The notes below the pieces were generated by a model. It searched no databases. It had not been told where the DNA came from and worked only from the letters and a program-made list of their open reading frames with translations. From Paeniglutamicibacter antarcticus (GTDB taxonomy: Bacteria; Actinomycetota; Actinomycetes; Actinomycetales; Micrococcaceae), in the NCBI RefSeq assembly GCF_900010755.1, contig NZ_CZJT01000103.1, forward strand, positions 310,001 through 374,000: a stretch of DNA of 64,000 nucleotides. Direction: 5' to 3'. Made by a program: the position numbers and the translations under genes. Positions 36,270-45,080 of the stretch are shown here, in pieces (the first letter of the stretch is position 1; the number at the start of each line of letters is the position of its first letter).

Positions 36270-36325
36270 TCACTGGTTCGCCGGAAAACCCCGTCTGGCA
36301 GGCGCACCAACAACTACATAAACAT

Positions 36326-36367
36326 GGCAATGCCCGGTGAATGTGAGCCACTTCACCGGGCATTGCC
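36326..36367 (+). terminator. Terminator after the exonuclease gene
   Basis: Perfect 16-bp stem GGCAATGCCCGGTGAA and complement with a ten-base loop. Confidence 0.85.
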
Positions 36368-36576
36368 GTACCCACATGCGCCACAAGGCAGGCCACCGAA
36401 TCGTCAACTTATTCGACGAGCCACGCCTTTGGGCAGCAAATATTTAGTCGAAAACTGGATTTCCACGGACGCCTACGCAAAATTACGCCAAACGACCACG
36501 ATTGCGCCGCAATCGTTCGATGATGTTTCAATATGTAGTACCCCTTTTTCTATTCTGATTTCCGAGGACACCCCTT
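36368..36576 (+). promoter_or_regulatory. metN upstream region with a perfect palindrome
   Basis: About 210 bp, lower in GC than the genes. At 36498-36516 lies ACGATTGC-GCC-GCAATCGT, a perfect 8-bp inverted repeat with a 3-bp centre, a likely repressor operator. A TATGTA box (36532-36537) follows. GAGGA (36564-36568) is the ribosome-binding site for the metN TTG. No S-box, SAM-II or SAM-IV riboswitch pattern was recognised. Confidence 0.5.
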
Positions 36577-37569
36577 TTGATCACAGTTACCGACCTGCGC
36601 AAGGAATACCAGCAGGGCGACCGCACCGTCGTTGCCCTCGATGGTGTTTCCTTGCACGTTGATGCCGGCCAGATTCACGGCATCATCGGCCACTCCGGCG
36701 CCGGAAAGTCGACGCTCGTGCGTTGCCTGACCCTGCTGGATCGACCCACCTCGGGGTCGGTTGCCGTCAACAACAAGGAACTTGCAAACGTTTCCGATGC
36801 CGACCTGCGCATCGCACGCCGTCGCATCGGCATGGTCTTCCAGCACGCAAACCTGATGGATTCACGCACCACCGCCCAGAACGTGGCATTCCCGCTGGAA
36901 CTCATCGGCACCCCGAAGGCCGAAATCAAGGCAAAGGTCGCTGACCTTTTGGAACTCGTTGGCCTAGCCAAATTTGCAGACGCCTACCCCTCGCAGCTTT
37001 CAGGTGGCCAACGCCAGCGTGTGGGCATCGCCCGCGCCCTGTGCTCGGATCCCGATGTGCTGCTCTGCGACGAGCCGACCAGCGCGCTGGATCCGAAGAC
37101 CACCGACGAAATCCTCGAACTGATCAAATCGGTGCGTGACAGGTTGAACCTCACGGTCCTGATCATCACCCACGAGATGAATGTCGTGAAGCAGGCCTGC
37201 GATTCGGTCTCCCTGCTGGAAACCGGCCGCATCGTCGAACACGGCGACATCGAGAAGGTCGTCGCCGATCCCGCGGGCCGCCTCTCCCAGGCACTGCTGC
37301 CGATGCCAGGCGACTTGCCGGACAACCTTCCGTCGGGCACTGTGCTGGACCTTCTCTACTCGGGCGCCCGCGCCACCGAACCTGTTATTTCCTCGATCGC
37401 ACGCACCTTCAACGTGGATGTCAACGTGCTGGCCGGTTCGGTCGAGCACCTGGGCGAACACCAATTCGCGCACCTGCGCATCCAGCTCCCCGAAGGATCA
37501 GACATTCCCGCGATCACCACGCACCTGCTGTCCAACGGCGTTGCAGTCACCGTGAAGGAGGCCAAGTAG
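36577..37569 (+). CDS. metN: Methionine ABC transporter ATP-binding protein
   Basis: 330 residues from TTG 36577, eight bases after GAGGA. Walker A GHSGAGKSTLVRC, signature LSGGQRQRVGIARAL and Walker B LLCDEPTSALDP are all present. The C-terminal NIL domain (about 255-330) is the methionine-sensing regulatory domain that inhibits the transporter when cytosolic methionine is high. The linker before it (QALLPMPGDLPDNLPSG) is typical of MetN. First gene of metN-metI-metQ1-metQ2. Confidence 0.95.
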   Translation: MITVTDLRKEYQQGDRTVVALDGVSLHVDAGQIHGIIGHSGAGKSTLVRCLTLLDRPTSGSVAVNNKELANVSDADLRIARRRIGMVFQHANLMDSRTTAQNVAFPLELIGTPKAEIKAKVADLLELVGLAKFADAYPSQLSGGQRQRVGIARALCSDPDVLLCDEPTSALDPKTTDEILELIKSVRDRLNLTVLIITHEMNVVKQACDSVSLLETGRIVEHGDIEKVVADPAGRLSQALLPMPGDLPDNLPSGTVLDLLYSGARATEPVISSIARTFNVDVNVLAGSVEHLGEHQFAHLRIQLPEGSDIPAITTHLLSNGVAVTVKEAK

Positions 37570-37572
37570 GAC

Positions 37573-38253
37573 ATGGACTTCTTCACTGACCTGACGACCA
37601 ACCCCGGCATCACCAAGGCCATGTGGCCTGCGTTCATCGAAACGCTTCAGATGGTGGGCATTTCCGGTCTCTTCACGGTGCTGGTGGGCCTGCCACTGGG
37701 CATCTTGCTGCTGAATACCGCCAAGGACGGGCTGACCCCGAACAAGACCCTGAACGTGGTCCTGTCGGGAATCATCGTGAACATCACCCGTTCAATCCCG
37801 TTCGCAATCCTCATGTTGTCGCTGATCCCCTTCGCAACGGCCTTGGTCGGAGTCTCATTGGGCCCGATCGCCGCATCGGTTTCGCTGACCATCGGCACCA
37901 TCCCGTTCTTCGCACGTCTGGTGGAAACCGCCCTGCGTGAAGTTTCGGTGGGCAAGATCGACGCAGCGCTTGTCATGGGTTCCACCAAGATGCAGGTCAT
38001 TCGCAAGGTCTTGGTTCCCGAGGCCATGCCCGGCCTCATCGCAGCAACCACCACCACCTTGGTGACCCTCATCGGTTACTCGGCCATGGCCGGTCTGGTC
38101 GGCGGCGGCGGCTTGGGACGTTTGGCCTACAACTACGGTTTCCAGCGCTATGACTCCACGATCATGATCGTCACCATCGTGATCATCGTGCTGATGGTCC
38201 AGCTGGTCCAGATCGTTGGCGACCGCATCACCCGAGTGGTCGACCACCGCTAA
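37573..38253 (+). CDS. metI: Methionine ABC transporter permease
   Basis: 226 residues with five to six membrane helices. The start lies three bases after the metN stop. The EAA-type loop is seen in SVGKIDAALVMGSTKMQVIRKVLVPEAMPGL (two pieces), the site that docks on MetN. The sequence closely follows MetI of the methionine uptake family. A GGAACGCC/GGCGTTCC hairpin shortly after the stop (38274-38294) could lower read-through into the metQ genes. Confidence 0.95.
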   Translation: MDFFTDLTTNPGITKAMWPAFIETLQMVGISGLFTVLVGLPLGILLLNTAKDGLTPNKTLNVVLSGIIVNITRSIPFAILMLSLIPFATALVGVSLGPIAASVSLTIGTIPFFARLVETALREVSVGKIDAALVMGSTKMQVIRKVLVPEAMPGLIAATTTTLVTLIGYSAMAGLVGGGGLGRLAYNYGFQRYDSTIMIVTIVIIVLMVQLVQIVGDRITRVVDHR

Positions 38254-38273
38254 GGCCCCGGCCAGCTTCACCG

Positions 38274-38294
38274 GGAACGCCCCTCCGGCGTTCC
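38274..38294 (+). terminator. Hairpin after metI (possible attenuator or partial terminator)
   Basis: 8-bp stem GGAACGCC/GGCGTTCC with loop CCTCC and no T tract. It is more likely to stabilise or divide the transcript than to stop it completely. Confidence 0.5.
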
Positions 38295-38326
38295 TCCCTA
38301 TACTTCCGGTGGCTTGTCCCCCGGCG

Positions 38327-38405
38327 CGCAGCCAGTAGCCGCTAGCCGCGTTAGTGACCCCCGGTGCCCTGCGCACCGGTACAGAATGAAAAGGAAACGC
38401 ATCCC
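38327..38405 (+). repeat. metQ1 leader, paralogous to the metQ2 leader at 39453-39534
   Basis: The 79-base leader shares ordered blocks with the second one: CGCAGC, GTAGCCGCT, GCGTT, a hairpin, and ATGAAAAGGAA. The hairpin is CCGGTGC/GCACCGG here (38361-38379) and CCCGGTGT/ACACCGGG there (39487-39508), so one pair changed on both sides. Confidence 0.6.
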
Positions 38406-39260
38406 ATGCGTAAGAAACTCGCACTCGCCCTCACCGGTGTCGCAACCCTGTTCGCGCTGACCGCTTGCGGCGGCAATGCAGCAGCCCCCAGCGCCGATTT
38501 GAACGCCACCCTTGACCCGGCCAACCCGACCGTCGTAAAGGTCGGGGCCAGCCCGGTTCCGCAGGCGCAGATCCTCGAGTTCGTCGATGAGAAGCTCGCC
38601 AAGGCTGCAGGCATCGACCTGGACATCACCGAATTCGATGACTACCAGCTCCCGAATGCTGCCCTGAGTGATGGTTCGATCGACGCGAACTTCTTCCAGC
38701 ACGTGCCGTTCTTCGAGGACCAGGTCAAGACCAAGGGCTACAAGCTCGAGCATGGTGCGGGCATCCTGCTTGAACCGCTGACCGCGTTCTCCAAGAAGTT
38801 TGCCGATGCCGCTGCGGTCACCGACGGCTCCACCGTGGTGCTGATGAACGACCCGTCCAACCAGATCCGCGGCCTGCGTGTCCTTGAGGGCGCGGGCCTG
38901 CTCAGCGGCATCGTCGATGGCGACTCCGCCTTGTCCGTCGAGTCCGACGAAGCCAAGAACCCGAAGCACCTGAAGTTCCAGGAAGTGAACGCGGAGCAGG
39001 TTCCGAAGTTCTACCAGGAAGACCCGACGGTGGGGGTTGCCGTGGTCAATGGCAACTACATCAAACAGGCGAAGCTGAACATGGACGAGGTCATCGCCGT
39101 GGAGCCGACCGAAAACAACCCGAACGCCAACATCTTGGCCTGGCGCGCAGGTGAAAAATCCACCGCGATCGCCAAGCTTGATGAGCTGCTGCACTCCGAC
39201 GAGGTTCGCACCTACATCAAGACCAACTGGCCTTCGGGCGATGTCATCCCGGCCTTCTAG
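38406..39260 (+). CDS. metQ: Methionine-binding lipoprotein MetQ, paralogue 1
   Basis: 284 residues from ATG 38406, with AAAAGGAAA upstream. A lipoprotein signal (MRKKLALALTGVATLFALTACGG) puts the acylated Cys at residue 21. The MetQ/NlpA substrate-binding fold follows, with VGASPVPQAQILEF and DANFFQHVPFFEDQ. It delivers methionine to MetNI. It is strongly similar to the following gene throughout, indicating a tandem duplication. A stem GCGGGTTGGCG/CGCCAACCCGC terminates transcription after it. Confidence 0.94.
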   Translation: MRKKLALALTGVATLFALTACGGNAAAPSADLNATLDPANPTVVKVGASPVPQAQILEFVDEKLAKAAGIDLDITEFDDYQLPNAALSDGSIDANFFQHVPFFEDQVKTKGYKLEHGAGILLEPLTAFSKKFADAAAVTDGSTVVLMNDPSNQIRGLRVLEGAGLLSGIVDGDSALSVESDEAKNPKHLKFQEVNAEQVPKFYQEDPTVGVAVVNGNYIKQAKLNMDEVIAVEPTENNPNANILAWRAGEKSTAIAKLDELLHSDEVRTYIKTNWPSGDVIPAF

Positions 39261-39285
39261 GCCGCAGCTCACCACCGATTTACCC

Positions 39286-39325
39286 GCGGGTTGGCGGTGC
39301 GGCTGCTGCCGCCACGCCAACCCGC
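39286..39325 (+). terminator. Terminator between metQ1 and metQ2
   Basis: Perfect 11-bp stem GCGGGTTGGCG and complement with an 18-base loop. It implies that metQ2 also has its own promoter in 39326-39450, where A/T content rises. Confidence 0.7.
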
Positions 39326-39452
39326 ACCCCCGGGTGCACGGCCGCGATGCGCAGTTCCGCGGACCGTCCAACACCTAAGCTTTTCCATCGCAGTATCCCT
39401 TTGAAACACACCTGTGTTTTTTCGTGATTTTCCGGCGACTCACCCCCGCCGA

Positions 39453-39534
39453 CACGCAGCTGGTAGCCGCTTTGCTGCGTTGGTTGCCCGGTGTCCACCC
39501 ACACCGGGTCTTGATGAAAAGGAAGCGCATAGAC
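39453..39534 (+). repeat. metQ2 leader, paralogous to the metQ1 leader at 38327-38405
   Basis: Contains CACGCAGC, GGTAGCCGCT, the hairpin CCCGGTGT/ACACCGGG with loop CCACCC, and the ribosome-binding ATGAAAAGGAAGCG segment. Conservation of the noncoding order shows that the leader was duplicated with the gene. Confidence 0.6.
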
Positions 39535-40386
39535 ATGCGTAAGAAACTCGCACTTGCCCTGACCGGCGTCGCTACGTTGTTCGCACTGACGGCTTGTGGT
39601 GGCGGCAATGCCGCTGCCCCCAGCGCGGCTGCCTCGCTTGACCCGGCCAACCCGACGGTTGTGACGGTCGGCGCCAGCCCGATCCCGCACGCCCAGATCC
39701 TCGAATTCATTGACGAGAAGCTCGCCAAGGATGCCGGCATCGACTTGGTCATCAAGGAAATCGATGACTACCAGACCCCGAACATCTCCCTGGCCGACAA
39801 GACCCTGGATGCAAACTTCTTCCAGACCGCGGCATACCTCGCGGACCAGGAAAAGACCAAGGGCTACAAGTTCGATAACGGTGCAGGAGTCCACGTCGAG
39901 CCACTGACGGCCTTCTCCAAGAAGTTCTCCGACGTCGCATCGGTCACCGAGGGCGCAACCGTCGTGTTGAACAACGACCCGGTCAACCAGCTGCGCGGCC
40001 TGCGCGTGCTGGAAACCGCAGGCCTGCTCAATGGCCTGGTCGATGGCGACTCGGCATTGAGCATCCAGGACGATGTGGCCAAGAACCCGAAGAAGCTGAA
40101 GTTCCAGGAAGTGAACTCGGAGCAGGTTCCGAAGTTCTACCAGGAGGACCCGACCATCGGCATCGCCATCGTGAACGGCAACTACATCGTCCAGGCGAAG
40201 CTGAACACCGAGGAAATCATCGCCCAGGAGTCGGGCGTGAACAACCCCAACGCCAACTTCCTGACCTGGCGTGAAGGCGAGTCGACCCCGGCCATCGCAA
40301 AGCTCGATGAGCTGCTGCGTTCGGACGAGGTCCGCGAATTCATCAAGACCACCTGGACCGACGGAAGCGTCATCCCGGCCTTCTAG
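39535..40386 (+). CDS. metQ: Methionine-binding lipoprotein MetQ, paralogue 2
   Basis: 283 residues from ATG 39535, with AAAAGGAAG upstream; an ATG seven codons earlier is in frame but coincides with the ribosome-binding site. The signal peptide and lipobox (LTACGGG) are nearly the same as in paralogue 1. The mature parts differ at binding-cleft positions, for example DANFFQTAAYLADQ versus DANFFQHVPFFEDQ. The two may differ in L- and D-methionine or methionine sulfoxide preference, which is inference. Confidence 0.94.
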   Translation: MRKKLALALTGVATLFALTACGGGNAAAPSAAASLDPANPTVVTVGASPIPHAQILEFIDEKLAKDAGIDLVIKEIDDYQTPNISLADKTLDANFFQTAAYLADQEKTKGYKFDNGAGVHVEPLTAFSKKFSDVASVTEGATVVLNNDPVNQLRGLRVLETAGLLNGLVDGDSALSIQDDVAKNPKKLKFQEVNSEQVPKFYQEDPTIGIAIVNGNYIVQAKLNTEEIIAQESGVNNPNANFLTWREGESTPAIAKLDELLRSDEVREFIKTTWTDGSVIPAF

Positions 40387-40422
40387 GTTCCACCAGGTTT
40401 CCCGCCTCGTGGGGAGCCCCGG

Positions 40423-40475
40423 AAAATGCGCTGTTCCAGCCTCGCCTCACCGGCGATGGGAACAGCGCATTTTTT
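40423..40475 (+). terminator. Terminator after metQ2
   Basis: Perfect 15-bp stem AAAATGCGCTGTTCC and complement, followed by further T residues. Confidence 0.88.
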
Positions 40476-40490
40476 GTGCCCGGATTTCAC

Positions 40491-40532
40491 TCACCTGGCG
40501 CAGGGAGTTGAACGCTGCGGTCCCGCAGGTGA
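40491..40532. other. Nested inverted repeat in the metQ2-permease spacer
   Basis: Outer arms TCACCTG (40491-40497) and CAGGTGA (40526-40532) enclose CGCAG (40499-40503) and CTGCG (40515-40519). It is not a T-tailed terminator and lies between two clear terminators. Confidence 0.4.
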
Positions 40533-40563
40533 GCAATAGCCCGGCATCCTCCCGGATACGCCA

Positions 40564-40613
40564 AAGCGCCGGCACCGTCTTCTGGATCACAGAAGGGTTC
40601 GGTGCCGGCGCTT
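40564..40613 (-). terminator. Terminator of the APC permease gene
   Basis: Perfect 13-bp stem AAGCGCCGGCACC and complement, with an inner CTTCT/AGAAG hairpin in the loop. Confidence 0.85.
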
Positions 40614-40683
40614 CGGGGTGAAACACGGGTTCGGGCGCATTCCCCGGTCAGGGAACGAAACCCGGTGATATCCGTGGTTGGTG

Positions 40684-42222
40684 CTACTTGGAGGCCAGCT
40701 CCGGCTCGTCGGCCTTGTCGTCGACCGTGGCCATCGCGGCCATCTGGTCGGCGAACTTCTCGTTCAGGCGCGAATGGCGACGACCGTAGCCGAAGTAGAT
40801 CGCCACGCCCAACACCAGCCAGCCGGCAAAGTAGATCCAGGTCTCGACGGCCAGGTTGAGCATCAGGTAGGTGCACAACAGGGCCGAAACGATAGGGATG
40901 ACCGGGCCGAACGGCACGCGGAACGAGGGCTTGAGATCCGGGCGCTTGCGGCGCAGGACGATGATGCCCAGGCTGACCATCACAAAGGCGGACAGCGTGC
41001 CGATGTTGATCATTTCCTCGAGTACATCCACGCGTGTGAAACCTGCGGCAAACGCCACCAGGGCACCGCAGATGACGGTGATGCGCACCGGGGTGCCGCG
41101 CTTGGCGCTGGTCTTGGACATCGAGCGCGGCAGCAGGCCGTCGCGGCTCATGGCCAGGACAACGCGTGAGAGGCCCATGAGCAGCACCATGATCACGGTG
41201 GTCAGGCCGATCAGCGAACCGACGGCGATGACAGATGCGGCACCCTCGTTGCCCACCAGCTTGAACGCGGTGGCCAGGTTCGGGGTGTCGACGGCGGCAA
41301 GGTCCTTGTAGGAGACCATACCGGTCAGCGCGAGCGAGACGCCGATGTACAACAGCGTGGTCAGGGCCAGTCCGGCGAAGATGCCGCGGGGCAACGTCTT
41401 GCTGGGGTCCTTGACCTCTTCGGCGCTGGTTGCCACGACGTCGAACCCCACGAACGCGAAGAAGACCAGCGCGGCGCCGGCGAAGACGCCCATCAGGCCG
41501 TACTGCGCCGGAGCCGCGCCTGTGGCGAAGGCGAAGAGCGACTGCTTGAGCACCTCGGTGGTGCCATCGCCGGTCGCCGGGACTGCCTCGGGAATGAACG
41601 GCGAGTAGTTCTCCGCCTTCACGTAGAAGAAGCCCGCGACGATGACAAAGAGCACCACGCCGATCTTGATGACAGTAAAGATGTTGCCGACCGTGGCTGA
41701 CAGTTTGGTGCCCATGACGAGCAGCAGCGTGAACAGCGCAACGATCAGCAACGGTCCCCAACTCATGGTGACGATGCCTATGTCAATGGTGGGTGAAAGG
41801 TGTACTCCCACGAGTTGGAAAACTTCGGTGAGGTAGATACCCCAATATTTGGCGATTACCGCTGCTGCGGTGAACAGTTCGAGGATCAGGTTCCAACCGA
41901 TGATCCACGCGATGAACTCGCCCATGGTGGCGTAGGAAAATACATACGCGGAACCTGCAACGGGGATCGCCGTCGCAAATTCTGCGTAACACATGATCGC
42001 CATGGCGCAGGTAAGCGCGGCGATCACAAAGGAGAGCGTGACTGCTGGACCGGAGAAGTTTGCTGCGGCCCGTGCACCCACGGAGAAGATTCCGGCGCCC
42101 ACCGATACTGCAACACCCATGATCATCAGATCCCAGGTGTTCAGGGTCCGCTTGAGCTGTCGACCAGGCTCTGCGGCATCCGCCAAGAAACTCTCGACGG
42201 GTTTTGTACGAAATAGGCTCAC
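40684..42222 (-). CDS. APC-superfamily amino acid permease (CAT-like)
   Basis: 512 residues from GTG 42222, preceded by AGGGGA. Twelve or so membrane helices; the first unwound-helix motif is VAVSVGAGIFSVGARAA and the conserved AFVGFDVVATSAEEVKDPSKT block follows helix 5. These match the cationic amino acid transporter/YfnA branch, proton-coupled importers of arginine, lysine or other amino acids. The upstream region contains GATTGT-CAA-ACAATC overlapping a TTGACA on the minus strand. Substrate uncertain. Confidence 0.92.
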   Translation of the reverse strand: MSLFRTKPVESFLADAAEPGRQLKRTLNTWDLMIMGVAVSVGAGIFSVGARAAANFSGPAVTLSFVIAALTCAMAIMCYAEFATAIPVAGSAYVFSYATMGEFIAWIIGWNLILELFTAAAVIAKYWGIYLTEVFQLVGVHLSPTIDIGIVTMSWGPLLIVALFTLLLVMGTKLSATVGNIFTVIKIGVVLFVIVAGFFYVKAENYSPFIPEAVPATGDGTTEVLKQSLFAFATGAAPAQYGLMGVFAGAALVFFAFVGFDVVATSAEEVKDPSKTLPRGIFAGLALTTLLYIGVSLALTGMVSYKDLAAVDTPNLATAFKLVGNEGAASVIAVGSLIGLTTVIMVLLMGLSRVVLAMSRDGLLPRSMSKTSAKRGTPVRITVICGALVAFAAGFTRVDVLEEMINIGTLSAFVMVSLGIIVLRRKRPDLKPSFRVPFGPVIPIVSALLCTYLMLNLAVETWIYFAGWLVLGVAIYFGYGRRHSRLNEKFADQMAAMATVDDKADEPELASK

Positions 42223-42565
42223 TATGATCCCCTGGGCAATGAAACGCGAAAACTAACCGCACAAGCCTAGCTGTGCAGCCTTGGCGCGGTTTCCTGGCCC
42301 CTGCGGCAGCCAACGGGGTAACAAGTAGGCAATTCACCCAATCCAACACCTGCCCCAGCCACTTTGATTGTCAAACAATCCCATGCTGACAAGGGTTTTT
42401 ATGGAACCATTGCCGATGTTGCTGTGGCCCGCAGACTCCCCGCGTGCAGTCCGCGGCGCCACCCGGCGTCGAACATCCACGTGAGCCACAACTCACGCCC
42501 GGAAGTCGATGCGGAGTCCCCGAAGCAGCTTGCGCCAACGCCGAAGCCGTCGAGACAAGAGAAAA
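42223..42565. other. Upstream region of the APC permease gene with a short palindrome
   Basis: No gene supported. GATTGT (42366-42371) and ACAATC (42375-42380) form an inverted repeat with a 3-bp centre; its minus strand contains TTGACA, a -35 candidate, but no good -10 was found at the right distance. The remaining 180 bp toward the heme terminator show nothing recognisable. Confidence 0.4.
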
Positions 42566-42617
42566 GCTCCCCGGTTTCATGCACGCCATCGAGGTGACGT
42601 GCATGAAACCGGGGAGC
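42566..42617 (-). terminator. Terminator of the heme operon
   Basis: Perfect 20-bp stem (arms 42566-42585 and 42598-42617), 12-base loop, 44 bp after the hemL stop. Confidence 0.9.
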
Positions 42618-42661
42618 ATCCGGGCAGTTGCCCGGTGACCGGTTCCTCGGTGTTGGGCCGC

Positions 42662-43975
42662 TTAGGCCACCGGAGTCGCAGCAGCCGCGGCGCGGGCAGC
42701 GGCAGGGAGTGCCTCGAAGATCTGGTTCATCGCAGTATCGTCGTGCGCCGAAGACAGGAACCAGGCCTCAAACACGCTCGGCGGCAGGTAAACGCCCGAG
42801 GAGAGCATCGAGTGGAAGAACGGCGCGTAGCGGTAGGCTTCCTGCGCCTGCGCCTGCGCGTAGTTGTGCACGCCGTGCTCCGAGGTGCCGAAGGCGACGG
42901 AGAACAGGTTGCCGGCGACCTGGATGGAGTGGTCAACGCCCGCGGCGCTCAGTGCACCGGTCAGCTCTTCCTGCAGCGCAAGCGACTTCGCGTCGATGTG
43001 CGCGTAGACCTCGTCGGTTGCGTGGGTCAGCTGGGCGATGCCAGCTGCCATGGCCACCGGGTTGCCCGAGAGCGTGCCGGCCTGGTAGACCGGGCCCAGC
43101 GGGGCCAGGTAGTCCATGACCTCGGCGCGGCCGCCCAACGCAGCTGCGGGCAGGCCGCCGCCAATGACCTTGCCGAAGGTGTAAATATCCGGGGTCCAGC
43201 CCTCGCTGCGGCCGGTGAGCCCCCAGTAACCGGCATCCGAGGCACGGAAGCCGGTGAGCACCTCATCCAGGATCAACAGCGCGCCGTTAGCGGTGGTGGT
43301 CTCCGCCAGGAACTTGTTGAAGCCGGCCTCCGGGGTGACCACGCCCATGTTGCAGGGTGCGGATTCGGTGATGACCGCGGCGATGTTGGCACCGTGCTCC
43401 GCGAAGGCCGCGGTGATGGCCGCGCGGTCGTTGTACGGCAGCACCAGGGTTTCGGCGGCGGTGGCCGCGGTGACGCCGGCGGAACCCGGCAGCGCCAGGG
43501 TGGCCAGGCCGGAGCCGGCGGCCGCCAGCAGTCCGTCGAGGTGCCCGTGGTAGCAGCCGGCGAACTTGATGATCAGGTCGCGGCCCGTGTAGCCGCGGGC
43601 CAGGCGGACAGCTGTCATGGTGGCCTCGGTGCCGGTGGAGACCATGCGCACCCGCTCAACCCCGCCAAAGCGTGCTTTCACCAGTGCGGCGAGCCCGCCT
43701 TCGTCGGGCGTCGAGGCGCCGAAGGACAGCCCGCGGTCAACCGCCGCGTGTACGGCGTCCTGGATGGCCGGGTGGGCGTGGCCCAGCAGCGCCGGGCCCC
43801 ACGAGCAGACCAAGTCGACGTAGGAGTTCCCGTCAGCGTCTGTCAAATAGGCACCCTTGGCACCGACCATGAACGGGGGCACCCCGCCGACCGAGCCGAA
43901 GGCCCGCACCGGGGAGTTCACCCCGCCTGGCATGAGCTGCTGGGCGGTGGCGAAGAGTTCAGCGGAGCTGGTCAT
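42662..43975 (-). CDS. hemL: Glutamate-1-semialdehyde 2,1-aminomutase
   Basis: 437 residues from ATG 43975, with AAGGAAAG upstream. Class III aminotransferase fold; the PLP lysine is in [17 protein letters not shown], and [12 protein letters not shown] is the family N-terminal block. It converts glutamate-1-semialdehyde to 5-aminolevulinate in the C5 pathway. The start overlaps the hemB stop by one base (TAATG), so translation is coupled. It is the last gene of the heme operon. Confidence 0.96.
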   Translation of the reverse strand: MTSSAELFATAQQLMPGGVNSPVRAFGSVGGVPPFMVGAKGAYLTDADGNSYVDLVCSWGPALLGHAHPAIQDAVHAAVDRGLSFGASTPDEGGLAALVKARFGGVERVRMVSTGTEATMTAVRLARGYTGRDLIIKFAGCYHGHLDGLLAAAGSGLATLALPGSAGVTAATAAETLVLPYNDRAAITAAFAEHGANIAAVITESAPCNMGVVTPEAGFNKFLAETTTANGALLILDEVLTGFRASDAGYWGLTGRSEGWTPDIYTFGKVIGGGLPAAALGGRAEVMDYLAPLGPVYQAGTLSGNPVAMAAGIAQLTHATDEVYAHIDAKSLALQEELTGALSAAGVDHSIQVAGNLFSVAFGTSEHGVHNYAQAQAQEAYRYAPFFHSMLSSGVYLPPSVFEAWFLSSAHDDTAMNQIFEALPAAARAAAAATPVA

Positions 43976-44958
43976 TACTTTCCTTCTTTCAGCCACTGGG
44001 CCAGTTCGGAGGCCCAGTAGGTCAATACGGTGTCGGCGCCGGCGCGGCGGATGCCCAGCACGGATTCGGTGATGGCGGCGCGGCGGTCGATCCAGCCGTT
44101 GGCGGCGGCGGCCTCGATCATCGCGTACTCACCACTGATCTGGTAAGCGGAGACCGGGACCGGGGACATGGCTGCCACGTCTGCCAGCACATCCAGGTAG
44201 CTCATGGCGGGCTTCACCATGACCATGTCCGCGCCCTCGGCCAGGTCGAGTTCGACCTCGAGCATTGCTTCGCGGCGGTTGGCGGCATCCATTTGGTAGG
44301 TGCGGCGGTCGCCGGTCAGCTGGGAATCCACTGCTTCGCGGAACGGGCCATAGAATGCGCTGGCGTACTTGGCGGCGTAGGCAATGATTGACACATCCTG
44401 GTGCCCGGCGTCATCCAGGGCCTGGCGGATGACGGCGACCTGGCCGTCCATCATGCCCGAGGGGCCCAGCATGTGCGCGCCGGCCTCGGCCTGCGCGACG
44501 GCCATGGCCCCGTAGATTTCCAGTGTGGCGTCGTTGTCCACGTTGCCCTTGGCGTCCAGCACGCCGCAGTGGCCGTGGTCGGTGAATTCGTCCAGGCAGA
44601 CATCGGACATGATGACCAGCTCATCGCCGACCTCCGCGCGCACCGCCTCGATGCCGCGGTTCAGGATGCCGGCAGGGTCCGTGCCTGCGCTGCCGGTGGC
44701 GTCGCGGGTTTCCGGGATGCCGAAGAGCATGATGCCGCCCAGTCCCAGCTCGACGGCCTCGGCCGCGGCTGCCTTGAGCGTGTCAAGGGTGTGCTGGACG
44801 ACCCCGGGCATGGAGCTGATCGGGTTGGGTTCACTCAGGCCCTCGCGCACGAACGCGGGCAGGATTAGCTGCTGCGGGGCCATTGTCAGCTCGGCGGAGA
44901 GCCGGCGCATCGCGGGGGTGGTGCGCAGGCGGCGGGGCCTGCGGGCTGGGAATGACAT
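43975..44958 (-). CDS. hemB: Porphobilinogen synthase (5-aminolevulinate dehydratase)
   Basis: 327 residues from ATG 44958, with AAGGAG upstream. Schiff-base lysines lie in [13 protein letters not shown] and [14 protein letters not shown]. The metal motif is [17 protein letters not shown]: Asp replaces the first zinc Cys, so this is the magnesium-dependent, zinc-independent type. It condenses two 5-aminolevulinates to porphobilinogen. The open frame extends far upstream through hemD without a stop, but the strong ribosome-binding site and homology fix the start here. Confidence 0.96.
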   Translation of the reverse strand: MSFPARRPRRLRTTPAMRRLSAELTMAPQQLILPAFVREGLSEPNPISSMPGVVQHTLDTLKAAAAEAVELGLGGIMLFGIPETRDATGSAGTDPAGILNRGIEAVRAEVGDELVIMSDVCLDEFTDHGHCGVLDAKGNVDNDATLEIYGAMAVAQAEAGAHMLGPSGMMDGQVAVIRQALDDAGHQDVSIIAYAAKYASAFYGPFREAVDSQLTGDRRTYQMDAANRREAMLEVELDLAEGADMVMVKPAMSYLDVLADVAAMSPVPVSAYQISGEYAMIEAAAANGWIDRRAAITESVLGIRRAGADTVLTYWASELAQWLKEGK

Positions 44959-44984
44959 GTCTGGCTCCTTTTGAAGCTGGTCAA

Positions 44985-45059
44985 GCGGTGTGAAGCTTTG
45001 CGTATTGAAAATCTGCGGTATTGAAAACTGCGGAGTGGAAAAATGCGGAGTTGAAGTTT
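44985..45059. repeat. 15-bp tandem repeat, five units, in the hemD-hemB spacer
   Basis: Five consecutive units of exactly 15 bp starting at 44985, 45000, 45015, 45030 and 45045. The consensus is about GCGGTRTTGAAAAYT. Read in the hemB frame on the minus strand it stays open and gives a five-residue periodic sequence ([15 protein letters not shown]), but lies before the hemB ribosome-binding site. Confidence 0.7.
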
Positions 45060-45080
45060 TTGCCGGGTGCCGGCCGTGGC

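Noticed and set aside
36368..36576. SAM riboswitch before metN
   Set aside because: None of the S-box, SAM-II or SAM-IV consensus patterns could be found; the palindrome fits a protein operator better.
44985..45059. CRISPR-like array
   Set aside because: The 15-bp units are directly adjacent with no spacers and no cas genes nearby.
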